Below, piece by piece: positions 24,901-30,822 of a stretch of DNA of 30,822 bases (the stretch's first letter is position 1; the number at the start of each line of letters is the position of its first letter). This DNA comes from JBBIRM01 sp037441765 (GTDB taxonomy: Bacteria > Desulfobacterota > BSN033 > UBA1163): assembly GCA_037441765.1 (NCBI GenBank), contig JBBIRM010000018.1, positions 1-30,822 on the forward strand. Direction: 5' to 3'. The notes below the pieces were generated by a model. It did not search any database. It worked only from the letters and a program-made list of their open reading frames with translations, and was not told the origin of the DNA. Both the position numbers and the translations under genes were made by a program.

Positions 24901-25423
24901 CTCTGTAAAAGGTATATCCCTTTGAAACTCCATTATGGAGTGTCCCCCAGGTATCTGTAAAACTGTTTGAGGAGAATGAGGTAGCACTGTATGAATGCTT
25001 GTATTTATTGAACCTCCAGTAAAGTTTTTTCCACTGCCATTCATCTGCCTTGTAATTGTGTTTATCTCTTTTATAATATCCTTTTCGGTTCTCTGTCTTA
25101 AACTGTGCAAAAGTAGAAAAGCCTAAATTGACTCTATCTTTTACCACGGTTTCAATAATTGTTTTTAATGCCGATTTTGCATGGTAGAGTTTACTATTGG
25201 GATGGTTTCCTCCACCTTCAAAATAGTAGGTCTTCCCATCCTCTCCTTTTGCGTTTCCCGCCCCCTGCGACCATCCATCCGGTTTTTGGTCCATTGAGTT
25301 GGATGTATCGAAGATAATCATCACATTTGGGGTTTTGACCTGAAATATATCATCTGCCCATGCCTGAACAGTAAAAATCATAAAAGTAAAAAATAAGAAA
25401 ATATTGATAATATATTTTTTCAT
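21901..25423 (-). CDS. pilY1: PilY1-like pilus tip adhesin, broken only by an assembly gap
   Basis: Predicted length about 1171 residues. Signal peptide ends near Ala23 (VQAWA); a von Willebrand A segment begins with FDTSNS, giving the metal site Asp39-Ser41-Ser43; a Tyr/Asn/Ser/Trp-rich segment lies at about 100-420; the C-terminal PilY1 beta-propeller begins near 590 and carries a calcium-type loop FDSNQDGFID and YVGANDGMLHAF. PilY1 is a secreted tip adhesin that primes pilus assembly with minor pilins. The 10-N run at 23160-23169 breaks the frame, but flanking codons fit the paralogue if only 3 nt are missing. ATG at 25423 has GGAGG 5 nt upstream. Last gene of the minor-pilin operon. Confidence 0.9.
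23160..23169. other. Assembly gap (10 Ns) inside pilY1
   Basis: Ten undefined bases. On the minus strand the flanks read GATATCT, gap, ACTCGACTCCG. The paralogue has Asp-Ile-Tyr-His-Ser-Thr-Pro here, which is restored if the gap is really three bases (A, C or T, C). Confidence 0.97.
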
Positions 25424-25476
25424 CTTATCCTCCCATTTCAAAATTTTCATAAACTCTAATATTCACTCTTACTGGT

Positions 25477-25911
25477 TTAATTGTATCCCTCCTGGGTCAT
25501 CATGGCGACCTCAATGATGGCCTCTATCTTAACCCTACCGGCGGTTGGAAAATTGGGAGCAACCCCTTCTGATTCAACTTTGAAGACAGCATAATCGACT
25601 CCACTTTCTGAGCGTTTCCATCTCTTATAAGAGACATTGCTTGTGGCTTCACCAATTCCCAGGGAATAAGAACCACTTGTTGTAACACCATAAATAAATT
25701 CCCCTGCTGATGCCCTTCCACGGAAATTTTCAATACCACCGTCTGCTGCATAAAAGGCGTTGTTGTAAACCCTTTCATTTCCTGCGATCTTAGTTTCGTG
25801 GGTGGTTGTGCTAATTGCGCTCAATCCGAGGAGGGTTAATATGAGTAACATAATAAGTGCAATGATTAAGGCAACCCCTTTTTGATTTTTTAATAAGGAA
25901 TTCGATTTCAT
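25477..25911 (-). CDS. pilX: Minor pilin-like protein PilX
   Basis: A 144-residue protein with a prepilin-like N terminus: basic leader ending NQKG, then VALIIALIMLLILTLLGLSA and TTHETKIAGN, followed by FYAADGGIE. Residue +5 of the mature form is Ile rather than Glu, as commonly seen in PilX and GspK tip components. PilX is part of the minor-pilin tip that works with PilY1, encoded 53 nt downstream. ATG at 25911 is chosen because AGGAGG lies 9 nt upstream; ATG at 25920 would directly abut it. Confidence 0.88.
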   Translation of the reverse strand: MKSNSLLKNQKGVALIIALIMLLILTLLGLSAISTTTHETKIAGNERVYNNAFYAADGGIENFRGRASAGEFIYGVTTSGSYSLGIGEATSNVSYKRWKRSESGVDYAVFKVESEGVAPNFPTAGRVKIEAIIEVAMMTQEGYN

Positions 25912-25984
25912 TATATTCATCCTCCTAATTATTACAAAAATTAAATAAGTTGACATAAATGGTTATTCTTGTCCCGGCTTAGGC

Positions 25985-26020
25985 AGGAATCCAGAGTTTT
26001 CAGAATGTCTCTGGTTTCCT
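25985..26020 (-). repeat. Intercistronic hairpin between pilW and pilX
   Basis: AGGAATCCAGAG (25985-25996) and CTCTGGTTTCCT (26009-26020) form a 12-bp stem with one mismatch and a 12-nt loop. It lies in the only sizeable gap inside the minor-pilin operon, with no T tract on the minus strand, so an mRNA processing or stability element, or a repeat of the REP type, is more likely than a terminator. Confidence 0.55.
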
Positions 26021-26068
26021 CCTTTCGCAGAATTAACCGCAATTGTAACAATATTAATTTCGTTTATA

Positions 26069-26914
26069 TTAGTTACCTAAATTTCTCAACTTAATGGCTG
26101 AACTAAGAGTCCTTCTGCGATAACCATCCGTTGCCTTTAACTGAGGATCTGTCTGATCTGTCCTCGCAACCACTGTCGCCTGAACCATCCGAATATCATC
26201 CCTTCGATTGCCAGGGACATCAACTAGGGTTTCTCCTGTATTCATTACATACTGGAATTGGAGGCTTTCAATATTTTCAGCAACAGGTTGCGGTCCCTGG
26301 CCTAAGTTTTCGTCCCTTAAAAGACAGGTTTTTCCGTCCACAACTCCTAATGAATAGGTAACTGCCAAAATCATAAATACAGGATCCCCTGCTTTATGGT
26401 CCTGAGTAAGGGTTACACCTGGAAACAAATAAATTTTATTTCCATCTATTTTATGAATGCGGTGACTTTCTAATCCATTAATGGAGAAATATTTCTTTCC
26501 TCCAATATCGAAACGAGAGGCATCTGTAAAAATAATTGGCCGACCTTCTGACTCTTGCCCGTCGCCAGAATTAGCATTTGCTGCAAGAGTTGTCGCCTGA
26601 ATAAGTCCTGCAACTACTGTGACCTTCTGACCGGAGTCTTCAGGGTGGAGAGCACTTTTATATTTTCCATGAAGGGCATCTGCACCTGTATATTCATCCC
26701 AGAATTTCGAATCGATCCCATATCCTGCCATTCTTAACTCTCTCATCATCTGATTTATGGCAATCCTTACGTTTTGCTGGACATCAGCCACCTGCTCCTG
26801 AACTGCATAGGTATGCTGTTGGGAGATAAAGGTTTTGTATATTCCTGCAATAAGGATACCACTAATTACTAAGGTAATGAGAAGTTCGATAAGCGTAATT
26901 CCTTTCTTATTCAT
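26069..26914 (-). CDS. pilW: Minor prepilin PilW
   Basis: A 281-residue type IV prepilin. Leader MNKKG is cut before ITLIELLITLVISG, with Glu at mature position 5; the N-terminal helix continues through QVADVQQNVRIAINQMMRELRMAGYG, a segment typical of PilW/GspJ. A large beta domain follows. Length is normal for PilW. GAGGT gives a ribosome site 6 nt before ATG, overlapping the pilV stop. With FimT, PilV and PilX it would form the pilus tip complex that carries PilY1. Confidence 0.92.
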   Translation of the reverse strand: MNKKGITLIELLITLVISGILIAGIYKTFISQQHTYAVQEQVADVQQNVRIAINQMMRELRMAGYGIDSKFWDEYTGADALHGKYKSALHPEDSGQKVTVVAGLIQATTLAANANSGDGQESEGRPIIFTDASRFDIGGKKYFSINGLESHRIHKIDGNKIYLFPGVTLTQDHKAGDPVFMILAVTYSLGVVDGKTCLLRDENLGQGPQPVAENIESLQFQYVMNTGETLVDVPGNRRDDIRMVQATVVARTDQTDPQLKATDGYRRRTLSSAIKLRNLGN

Positions 26915-26923
26915 CTTTTTACC

Positions 26924-27301
26924 TCACTGTGCACGGATAGTTGAGAATGATACACTGTGGTCAGAATTATCACGCCATCTCACGGTCACAACGATTGAAA
27001 GCATTGTTGTTCCGGGCACTAAGGCGACTGTATATTGTCTTGAAAAGTCTGTAGAAACAGTTTGCACAACACCTTCTTCATGTGTCCCGATAGATAGATC
27101 TGCATGGCTCACATCGAGATTTCTCAACTCCTCCAGCCGATTCTGAGCAAGAATAGAGGCCTGAGTGATATTGTTTGAGAAGAAATTTCCCCTGACCGAT
27201 GTAACCTGCATCCCTGCAATGGCTAAAAGTCCAATGGCCAGGATAATAAGACCTACCAGAACCTCAATGAGAGTAAACCCAGAACTAAATCTCTTATTCA
27301 A
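26924..27301 (-). CDS. pilV: Minor prepilin PilV
   Basis: A 125-residue type IV prepilin. Leader MNKRFSSG precedes FTLIEVLVGLIILAIGLLAIAGMQ, with Glu at mature position 5; QNRLEELRN follows, as in PilV/GspI. The start is TTG at 27301, supported by GGGAGGG 6 nt upstream. It overlaps the fimT end by 8 nt, showing tight coupling. Confidence 0.9.
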   Translation of the reverse strand: MNKRFSSGFTLIEVLVGLIILAIGLLAIAGMQVTSVRGNFFSNNITQASILAQNRLEELRNLDVSHADLSIGTHEEGVVQTVSTDFSRQYTVALVPGTTMLSIVVTVRWRDNSDHSVSFSTIRAQ

Positions 27302-27761
27302 TTTTAACCCTCCCTGTGGTCCCCCAGAGTCGGACCGTTTTTTTTGAACCCTTTGTGTTGGTCAACTCTATTATTCCTGTGGATAAATTGGATATTGTTG
27401 AATTCGTATTGAACTCAGAATAAGGTTTTCCAAGAGTTGCGTTCACAGGTATGGTGATATTGGAAAACTGGATTCCTGATGGTAAGGAATAGATGGCTCC
27501 TTCTGGCAGGAGTGTTCCAGAGGAATCGTGATATAGTTGGAAATAACCTGAGGTCTGATCGAAAGCCACCCCATATTTGATATTATTGGCAACCGCCTTC
27601 ATCTGTGCGATGCGTAAAACAGAGACTAAGTCCCTTGTGGCACTTCTGAGCCTGTAGTTGGGGAGCCAAGCCCCGATGTTTGGTGCAATAAGTAAGGCAC
27701 AGATGGTAATGATTACCATGACAATTACGAGTTCAGCAAGTGTAATACCTTTTTGATTCAT
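27294..27761 (-). CDS. fimT: Minor prepilin of the FimT/GspH family
   Basis: A 155-residue type IV prepilin, first gene of the minor-pilin/pilY1 operon. Leader MNQKG precedes ITLAELVIVMVIITICALLIAPN, with Glu at mature position 5. The next segment, RSATRDLVSVLRIAQMKAV, is typical of FimT/GspH. FimT proteins are tip pilins, some of which bind DNA during natural uptake. GGGAG lies 10 nt before the ATG, directly downstream of the riboswitch terminator, so this gene is the first affected by the switch. Confidence 0.9.
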   Translation of the reverse strand: MNQKGITLAELVIVMVIITICALLIAPNIGAWLPNYRLRSATRDLVSVLRIAQMKAVANNIKYGVAFDQTSGYFQLYHDSSGTLLPEGAIYSLPSGIQFSNITIPVNATLGKPYSEFNTNSTISNLSTGIIELTNTKGSKKTVRLWGTTGRVKIE

Positions 27762-27782
27762 CTATTAAATGCTCCCATTAAC

Positions 27783-27825
27783 AAAAAACCGATTTGCCTA
27801 CTTTTCTATGCCACGGCAAACCGGT
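27783..27825 (-). terminator. Riboswitch-associated intrinsic terminator upstream of fimT
   Basis: On the minus strand ACCGGTTTGCC (27815-27825) pairs with GGCAAATCGGT (27788-27798), an 11-bp stem with one G-U pair and a 16-nt loop, followed by TTTTTT (27783-27788). It ends about 20 nt before the fimT start and after the aptamer, as expected for a transcriptional expression platform. Confidence 0.8.
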
Positions 27826-27837
27826 ATACCTATCAGA

Positions 27838-27975
27838 TTTCGGCAACCCGGCTATCCTGAGAACTTTTCTCAGGACCCGTGGCTTTCCCCACCTGACTCA
27901 TATCTTTGAGGCAGGGGGCCCCCACCCATTAGGGTGGAAAGGCGTCCCACGATTACTCGTGGTTTGGCTTTATCG
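27838..27975 (-). promoter_or_regulatory. GEMM-I-type cyclic dinucleotide riboswitch aptamer, variant
   Basis: The RNA contains the linked family signatures: AAACC (27961-27965), a 6-bp stem CCACGA/UCGUGG capped by a GUAA tetraloop (27953-27956), GGGACGC (27942-27948), AAAGCCACGGGUC (27874-27886), a 10-bp hairpin (27854-27876) and GAUAGCCGGGUUGCCG (27841-27856). Class members bind cyclic di-GMP, or cGAMP in some delta-proteobacteria, and commonly sit before pilin genes. Unusual: 55 nt lie between GGGACGC and AAAGCC where the family has none, and C replaces G or A at the ligand-contact position before CAAACC. Alignment was done by eye, so ligand and activity are open. Confidence 0.82.
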
Positions 27976-28000
27976 TTTCTTATTCTTTTTGATTATTTTT

Positions 28001-28018
28001 AAAGCAAATATTGTGCCA
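28001..28018 (-). promoter_or_regulatory. Consensus sigma-54 promoter of the riboswitch-fimT operon
   Basis: The minus strand reads TGGCACAATATTTGCTTT, a full match to TGGCAC-N5-TTGC with the -24 GG at 28016-28017 and -12 GC at 28004-28005. The predicted start near 27992 gives a leader of about 230 nt that contains the aptamer and terminator. Confidence 0.8.
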
Positions 28019-28313
28019 TCGGGGGTTAAAATTATAACTTATTGGAATTATGAAGAAATTTTTTGAGGGATTTTAGAAGGGACAATTTTTGCTACATAAA
28101 TTGTTTCTTAAACTATGAAAATTTTTCTTTTTCCAAGTAGGGCGGCCTTTTATGCCTGCATTCTTCATTTTAAAGCAAGGCCTAAAGCCTTCCCCTACTA
28201 AATTCTGTTATAGGTGAAAAATTTAAAATATTTTTGATTATGTCTTTATAAAATAAACACTTGAACCCTTGAATCCTTTTTAGCAATTAAATTTGGATAA
28301 GAACCAAAATAAA
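28019..28313. other. Intergenic region between the two pilY1 loci
   Basis: About 295 bp. From the sigma-54 promoter outward it holds a perfect inverted repeat ACAATTT-N9-AAATTGT (28082-28104), about 65-87 bp upstream of the -24 element, a plausible activator site, then the larger inverted repeat at 28136-28199. No clear terminator with a T tract was seen for the upstream pilY1 gene. Confidence 0.4.
28136..28199. repeat. REP-like 64-bp inverted repeat
   Basis: Outer arms AGTAGGG (28136-28142) and CCCTACT (28193-28199), inner arms GGCCTT (28144-28149) and AAGGCC (28177-28182), with GCCTTCCCC next to the right outer arm. It is more GC-rich than its surroundings and lacks a T tract, so it looks like a REP or small non-autonomous element. 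The transcript of pilY1 copy 2 would end into it. Confidence 0.5.
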
Positions 28314-30822
28314 TTACTTCTCAAAGACTTCCCTCCAGTATTTGAGTTTTCCCCCTGTCCATGGAGGAATAAAACCTCCTCCAACACCACCCCATAAACT
28401 CGTTGTAATATAAAACCTTCCAGAAACAACCAATGGGGCAGAGGGAATGCCTCTTGCTTCAGGGAAGTAATCTGTAAGATTGAAATATTTCTTTGCTGTG
28501 GGTAACTTTTCTCCTGTTAATGGGTGTAAGAGAAGACCAGCCAGTCCACCTTCCACCCCTGCTCTCGTCATTGTCAATCCATAGAGCCTTCCTTTACCTG
28601 CGCCACAGTTTTCTTGGATTCCAGTATATTCCCAGGTTGTAAAATAGACTATATTATTTCCTATGGCTGGTGCGGCTAAAACCTTCTCTCCTAAGTTGTC
28701 AAATTTAATATCCCATACCTTTTCACCATAACTTCCCTTATCCCATATCTCAAAGAAATAGTAGTATTTACTCTTTTCAAAGATGTTAGTCTCGTCTCCC
28801 TGACCGAAGTAGACCAGAATTTTACCCTCATTATTCTTCGTTACTGCAGGAGGATAAAAGATTGGATTCTTAACCTCTGGCTCATATAATTTAACCAGTT
28901 GCCAGTTGTTTATATTCTCTTCCTTATCAATCTTAATCTTCCACAAAATCCCCTGAATATCCCCAAAATAGACACCATCTACCCTTCCATCCCTGTCATG
29001 GTCAAAGGCAGTTGCCCCCGCTGGAATCTTATTCTTTGCATTTCCCACCACAAATTTTCTTAAAATAGTGCCGTCCTCAATATCTATTACATAGAAGGTG
29101 TTTCCGATATTATCGTAGTTGGAATCCGCTGGATCTGAGTGACCTCCACCGACAAAGACGACAAATTTCTCTTCTCCATTAAGCCTTACCATTCCAATTT
29201 CAGGTCTTGACCAGGTATTCCCCATTGCGGAATCTGTTTTTTCCCATAGCATCTGAGGATCTGCTGGATCTGTTGCATCAAAGGCAAAATAGTAATTTCC
29301 CCCTCCCCTCAGTCCGCTTACAATTATGGTCCTCCATTCATCCTTCTTCTTTCCTTTTCTGAAATAGACATCGTAGGCTCTCGGGCTTGAATCAACGAAA
29401 AATTCGTGATCCTCTCGTATCTTTCTAAGTTTCCCGAGGAGGTTTCTTGGAGTAATGGCAAACTTCTCCTTCCCATCTGAATTATCAAAGGCGTGGAGCA
29501 TCCCGTCATTTGCACCCACATAGACAAGGGTTGTCCGATTCTTCCAGGTCTTTTTAAAATCAGAATACTTCTTTGGAAAGAGATTGTCTGAGAAGTTAAA
29601 AGGTGGAGCACTTACAATCAACGGTGTGGAATGATAAATATCCCCTAATTTCCAGTTTGGAGACCTCTTTCCAGCATAGGGATAAACATATTTTGAACCA
29701 TCAAAATACTTCTTATAAGAGGCATCATGAACAAAATTAATTACAGCCTCTGCATCCTCTTTATCAATCTTGCCATCTCCAATCTTCTTACCAACATCGT
29801 CCCAGTTCATATCCTCTTCTTTTGGCGGATTAAGTAAATAATTTCCTTTATCATCCTTAAATTTTTCTGCATTTCCAGGTTTTAACTCTTCTCTTTTTGG
29901 CTCAAATCCTTCATCTGCCCAGGAATAAACCAATCCCCTTCCACTACTATTCATAACCGCACCAGCATCCCATTTTTGAGGACCGACATTTCCATTGGAG
30001 TCCAGTTGGTATGCAACAAGGTGGCCCTCCCAGCCAGGAAGTGTAAAGTAGGCCCTGTATATAGCATCTTTTCCTAAGGTTATCACAGGATTCGATCTTG
30101 AATAGGTTCCCCCAATGATCTGGAATATCGTTTTAAAGGCATTTCTTAACTCTTCTAAATTCTCTGCAAAGTAAGCCTTTTCTGTCCCACCGTATTGGGC
30201 TATTTTATTTAAGACTTCGGGTTTGTTTCCTTTTAGATCAGCACCAAAGCCAACCACAAAGGTCTTTACACCTGCAGGGTTATTGTTTTTATCCTTCACA
30301 AGTTCATATAACTCTTTTGCCATATTGGCTGCCGAATCATAATCTGGGTCATCTGGACCCTTGAATTTCGCACTCTCAAGACCATCGGTCATAAGAATCA
30401 CATAGTTTCCTCTACAGATTGCTTTTGTTGCCTCATCACCACCTTTGTATTTGTAGATATAATCATTAAAGTATTTCTTCGCCCTGGCAAGTGTGTCTGC
30501 AAGCGGTGTGTATAAGGATTCAACGGTGTTTGAGGTGATGCTTTCACTTTTCAATGGCAGTTTGGTATGCCATCGCCCGTTCTCAGGGTTCTGAACAGGT
30601 TCCAAATTGAGCCACTTGAGAATCTGCTTCTTATTTGCATAATCATTGAGCGAATCGTCAACCTCCGGGAAATTGAGGAAGAAGAAGTTGTTGTCAGATT
30701 TTCCAGGATCATCCTTTAGGGCAGGATAGTAAGGGTCAGGCTGGATGTTATCGGGCCATGTATTTCCAGAGATTCTTAAATAACTCCAGGTATGGGGGCG
30801 GTTTATGCTGTCATATGGTAAG
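28314..30822 (-). CDS. pilY1: Second PilY1-like protein, N terminus beyond the window
   Basis: At least 835 residues; the frame is open to the right edge, so the signal peptide and first metal-site residues are not visible. It shares with the other copy the segment before the propeller (PVQNPENGR, GNYVILMTDGLES, RSNPVIT, WKLGDIYHSTPL), the propeller with YVGANDGMLHAFDNSDG, a calcium-type loop FDHDRDGRVDG, and a C-terminal IPPW...WREVF end. The Met-like residue at 30605 is an internal TTG, not a start. The two copies differ clearly in the linker regions, so this is an old duplication rather than an assembly repeat. Confidence 0.9.
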   Translation of the reverse strand, partial: LPYDSINRPHTWSYLRISGNTWPDNIQPDPYYPALKDDPGKSDNNFFFLNFPEVDDSLNDYANKKQILKWLNLEPVQNPENGRWHTKLPLKSESITSNTVESLYTPLADTLARAKKYFNDYIYKYKGGDEATKAICRGNYVILMTDGLESAKFKGPDDPDYDSAANMAKELYELVKDKNNNPAGVKTFVVGFGADLKGNKPEVLNKIAQYGGTEKAYFAENLEELRNAFKTIFQIIGGTYSRSNPVITLGKDAIYRAYFTLPGWEGHLVAYQLDSNGNVGPQKWDAGAVMNSSGRGLVYSWADEGFEPKREELKPGNAEKFKDDKGNYLLNPPKEEDMNWDDVGKKIGDGKIDKEDAEAVINFVHDASYKKYFDGSKYVYPYAGKRSPNWKLGDIYHSTPLIVSAPPFNFSDNLFPKKYSDFKKTWKNRTTLVYVGANDGMLHAFDNSDGKEKFAITPRNLLGKLRKIREDHEFFVDSSPRAYDVYFRKGKKKDEWRTIIVSGLRGGGNYYFAFDATDPADPQMLWEKTDSAMGNTWSRPEIGMVRLNGEEKFVVFVGGGHSDPADSNYDNIGNTFYVIDIEDGTILRKFVVGNAKNKIPAGATAFDHDRDGRVDGVYFGDIQGILWKIKIDKEENINNWQLVKLYEPEVKNPIFYPPAVTKNNEGKILVYFGQGDETNIFEKSKYYYFFEIWDKGSYGEKVWDIKFDNLGEKVLAAPAIGNNIVYFTTWEYTGIQENCGAGKGRLYGLTMTRAGVEGGLAGLLLHPLTGEKLPTAKKYFNLTDYFPEARGIPSAPLVVSGRFYITTSLWGGVGGGFIPPWTGGKLKYWREVFEK

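Noticed and set aside
27794..28066. A 90-codon open frame on the plus strand over the fimT leader
   Set aside because: It lies exactly on the riboswitch and terminator, has no homology signal that I recognise, and its length is explained by the GC-rich structured RNA on the other strand.
1..30822. CRISPR arrays, tRNA, rRNA, transposases, prophage genes, toxin-antitoxin pairs
   Set aside because: I looked for regular direct repeats, tRNA-like clover motifs and typical protein motifs and saw none.

Overview
This window looks like a scaffold piece from a fairly low-G+C deltaproteobacterium (Desulfobacterota-type), probably a draft or metagenome assembly because it contains a run of 10 Ns at 23160-23169. 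The lineage call is an inference. It rests on an MglA/MglB-like pair beside a receiver-DUF4388 protein, on pilMNOPQ behind an NtrC-type sigma-54 activator, on two PilY1 proteins, on sigma-54-like promoters, and on a GEMM-type riboswitch in front of minor pilins.

Layout. 57-2266 (minus): a SDR/epimerase gene and a beta-ketoacyl-ACP synthase gene behind a sigma-70-like promoter. 2548-9059 (plus): a close-packed housekeeping run with a small basic protein, an FmdB-type zinc ribbon, DnaJ, MobA, a large exported TPR protein, a RimI-like acetyltransferase, PyrK and PyrD. 9082-14729 (minus): pilM-N-O-P-Q, mostly with ATGA overlaps, starting at a sigma-54-like promoter and ending in a terminator that lies inside the 3' end of pyrD. 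14941-20478 (minus): receiver-DUF4388 regulator, roadblock/MglB, MglA GTPase, CheW-domain protein, soluble PAS histidine kinase and NtrC-family activator, also with a sigma-54-like promoter candidate. 20885-21838 (plus): a divergent TPR protein with its own terminator. 21901-27761 (minus): fimT-pilV-pilW-pilX-pilY1, a minor-pilin and tip-adhesin operon. 28314-30822 (minus): a second pilY1, running off the window edge.

The most interesting stretch is 27762-28020. Reading on the minus strand it holds, in order, a consensus sigma-54 promoter (TGGCAC-N5-TTGC), a cyclic-dinucleotide riboswitch of the GEMM-I type, a strong intrinsic terminator, and then fimT. The aptamer carries an apparent 55-nt insertion beside the ligand-contact region and a C where the family normally has the ligand-discriminating G or A. 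The terminator arms and loop are complementary to conserved aptamer strands, so a transcriptional switch is plausible.

Working model (inference): a cytosolic two-component pair uses sigma-54 to switch on the pilus assembly platform and the minor-pilin/PilY1 operon. A second-messenger riboswitch then gates the PilY1 operon. The MglA/MglB-type polarity module encoded in the same gene string could place or activate the pili. The main pilin gene and pilB, pilC, pilT and pilD are not in the window. No tRNA, rRNA, CRISPR array, insertion sequence or prophage was recognised.
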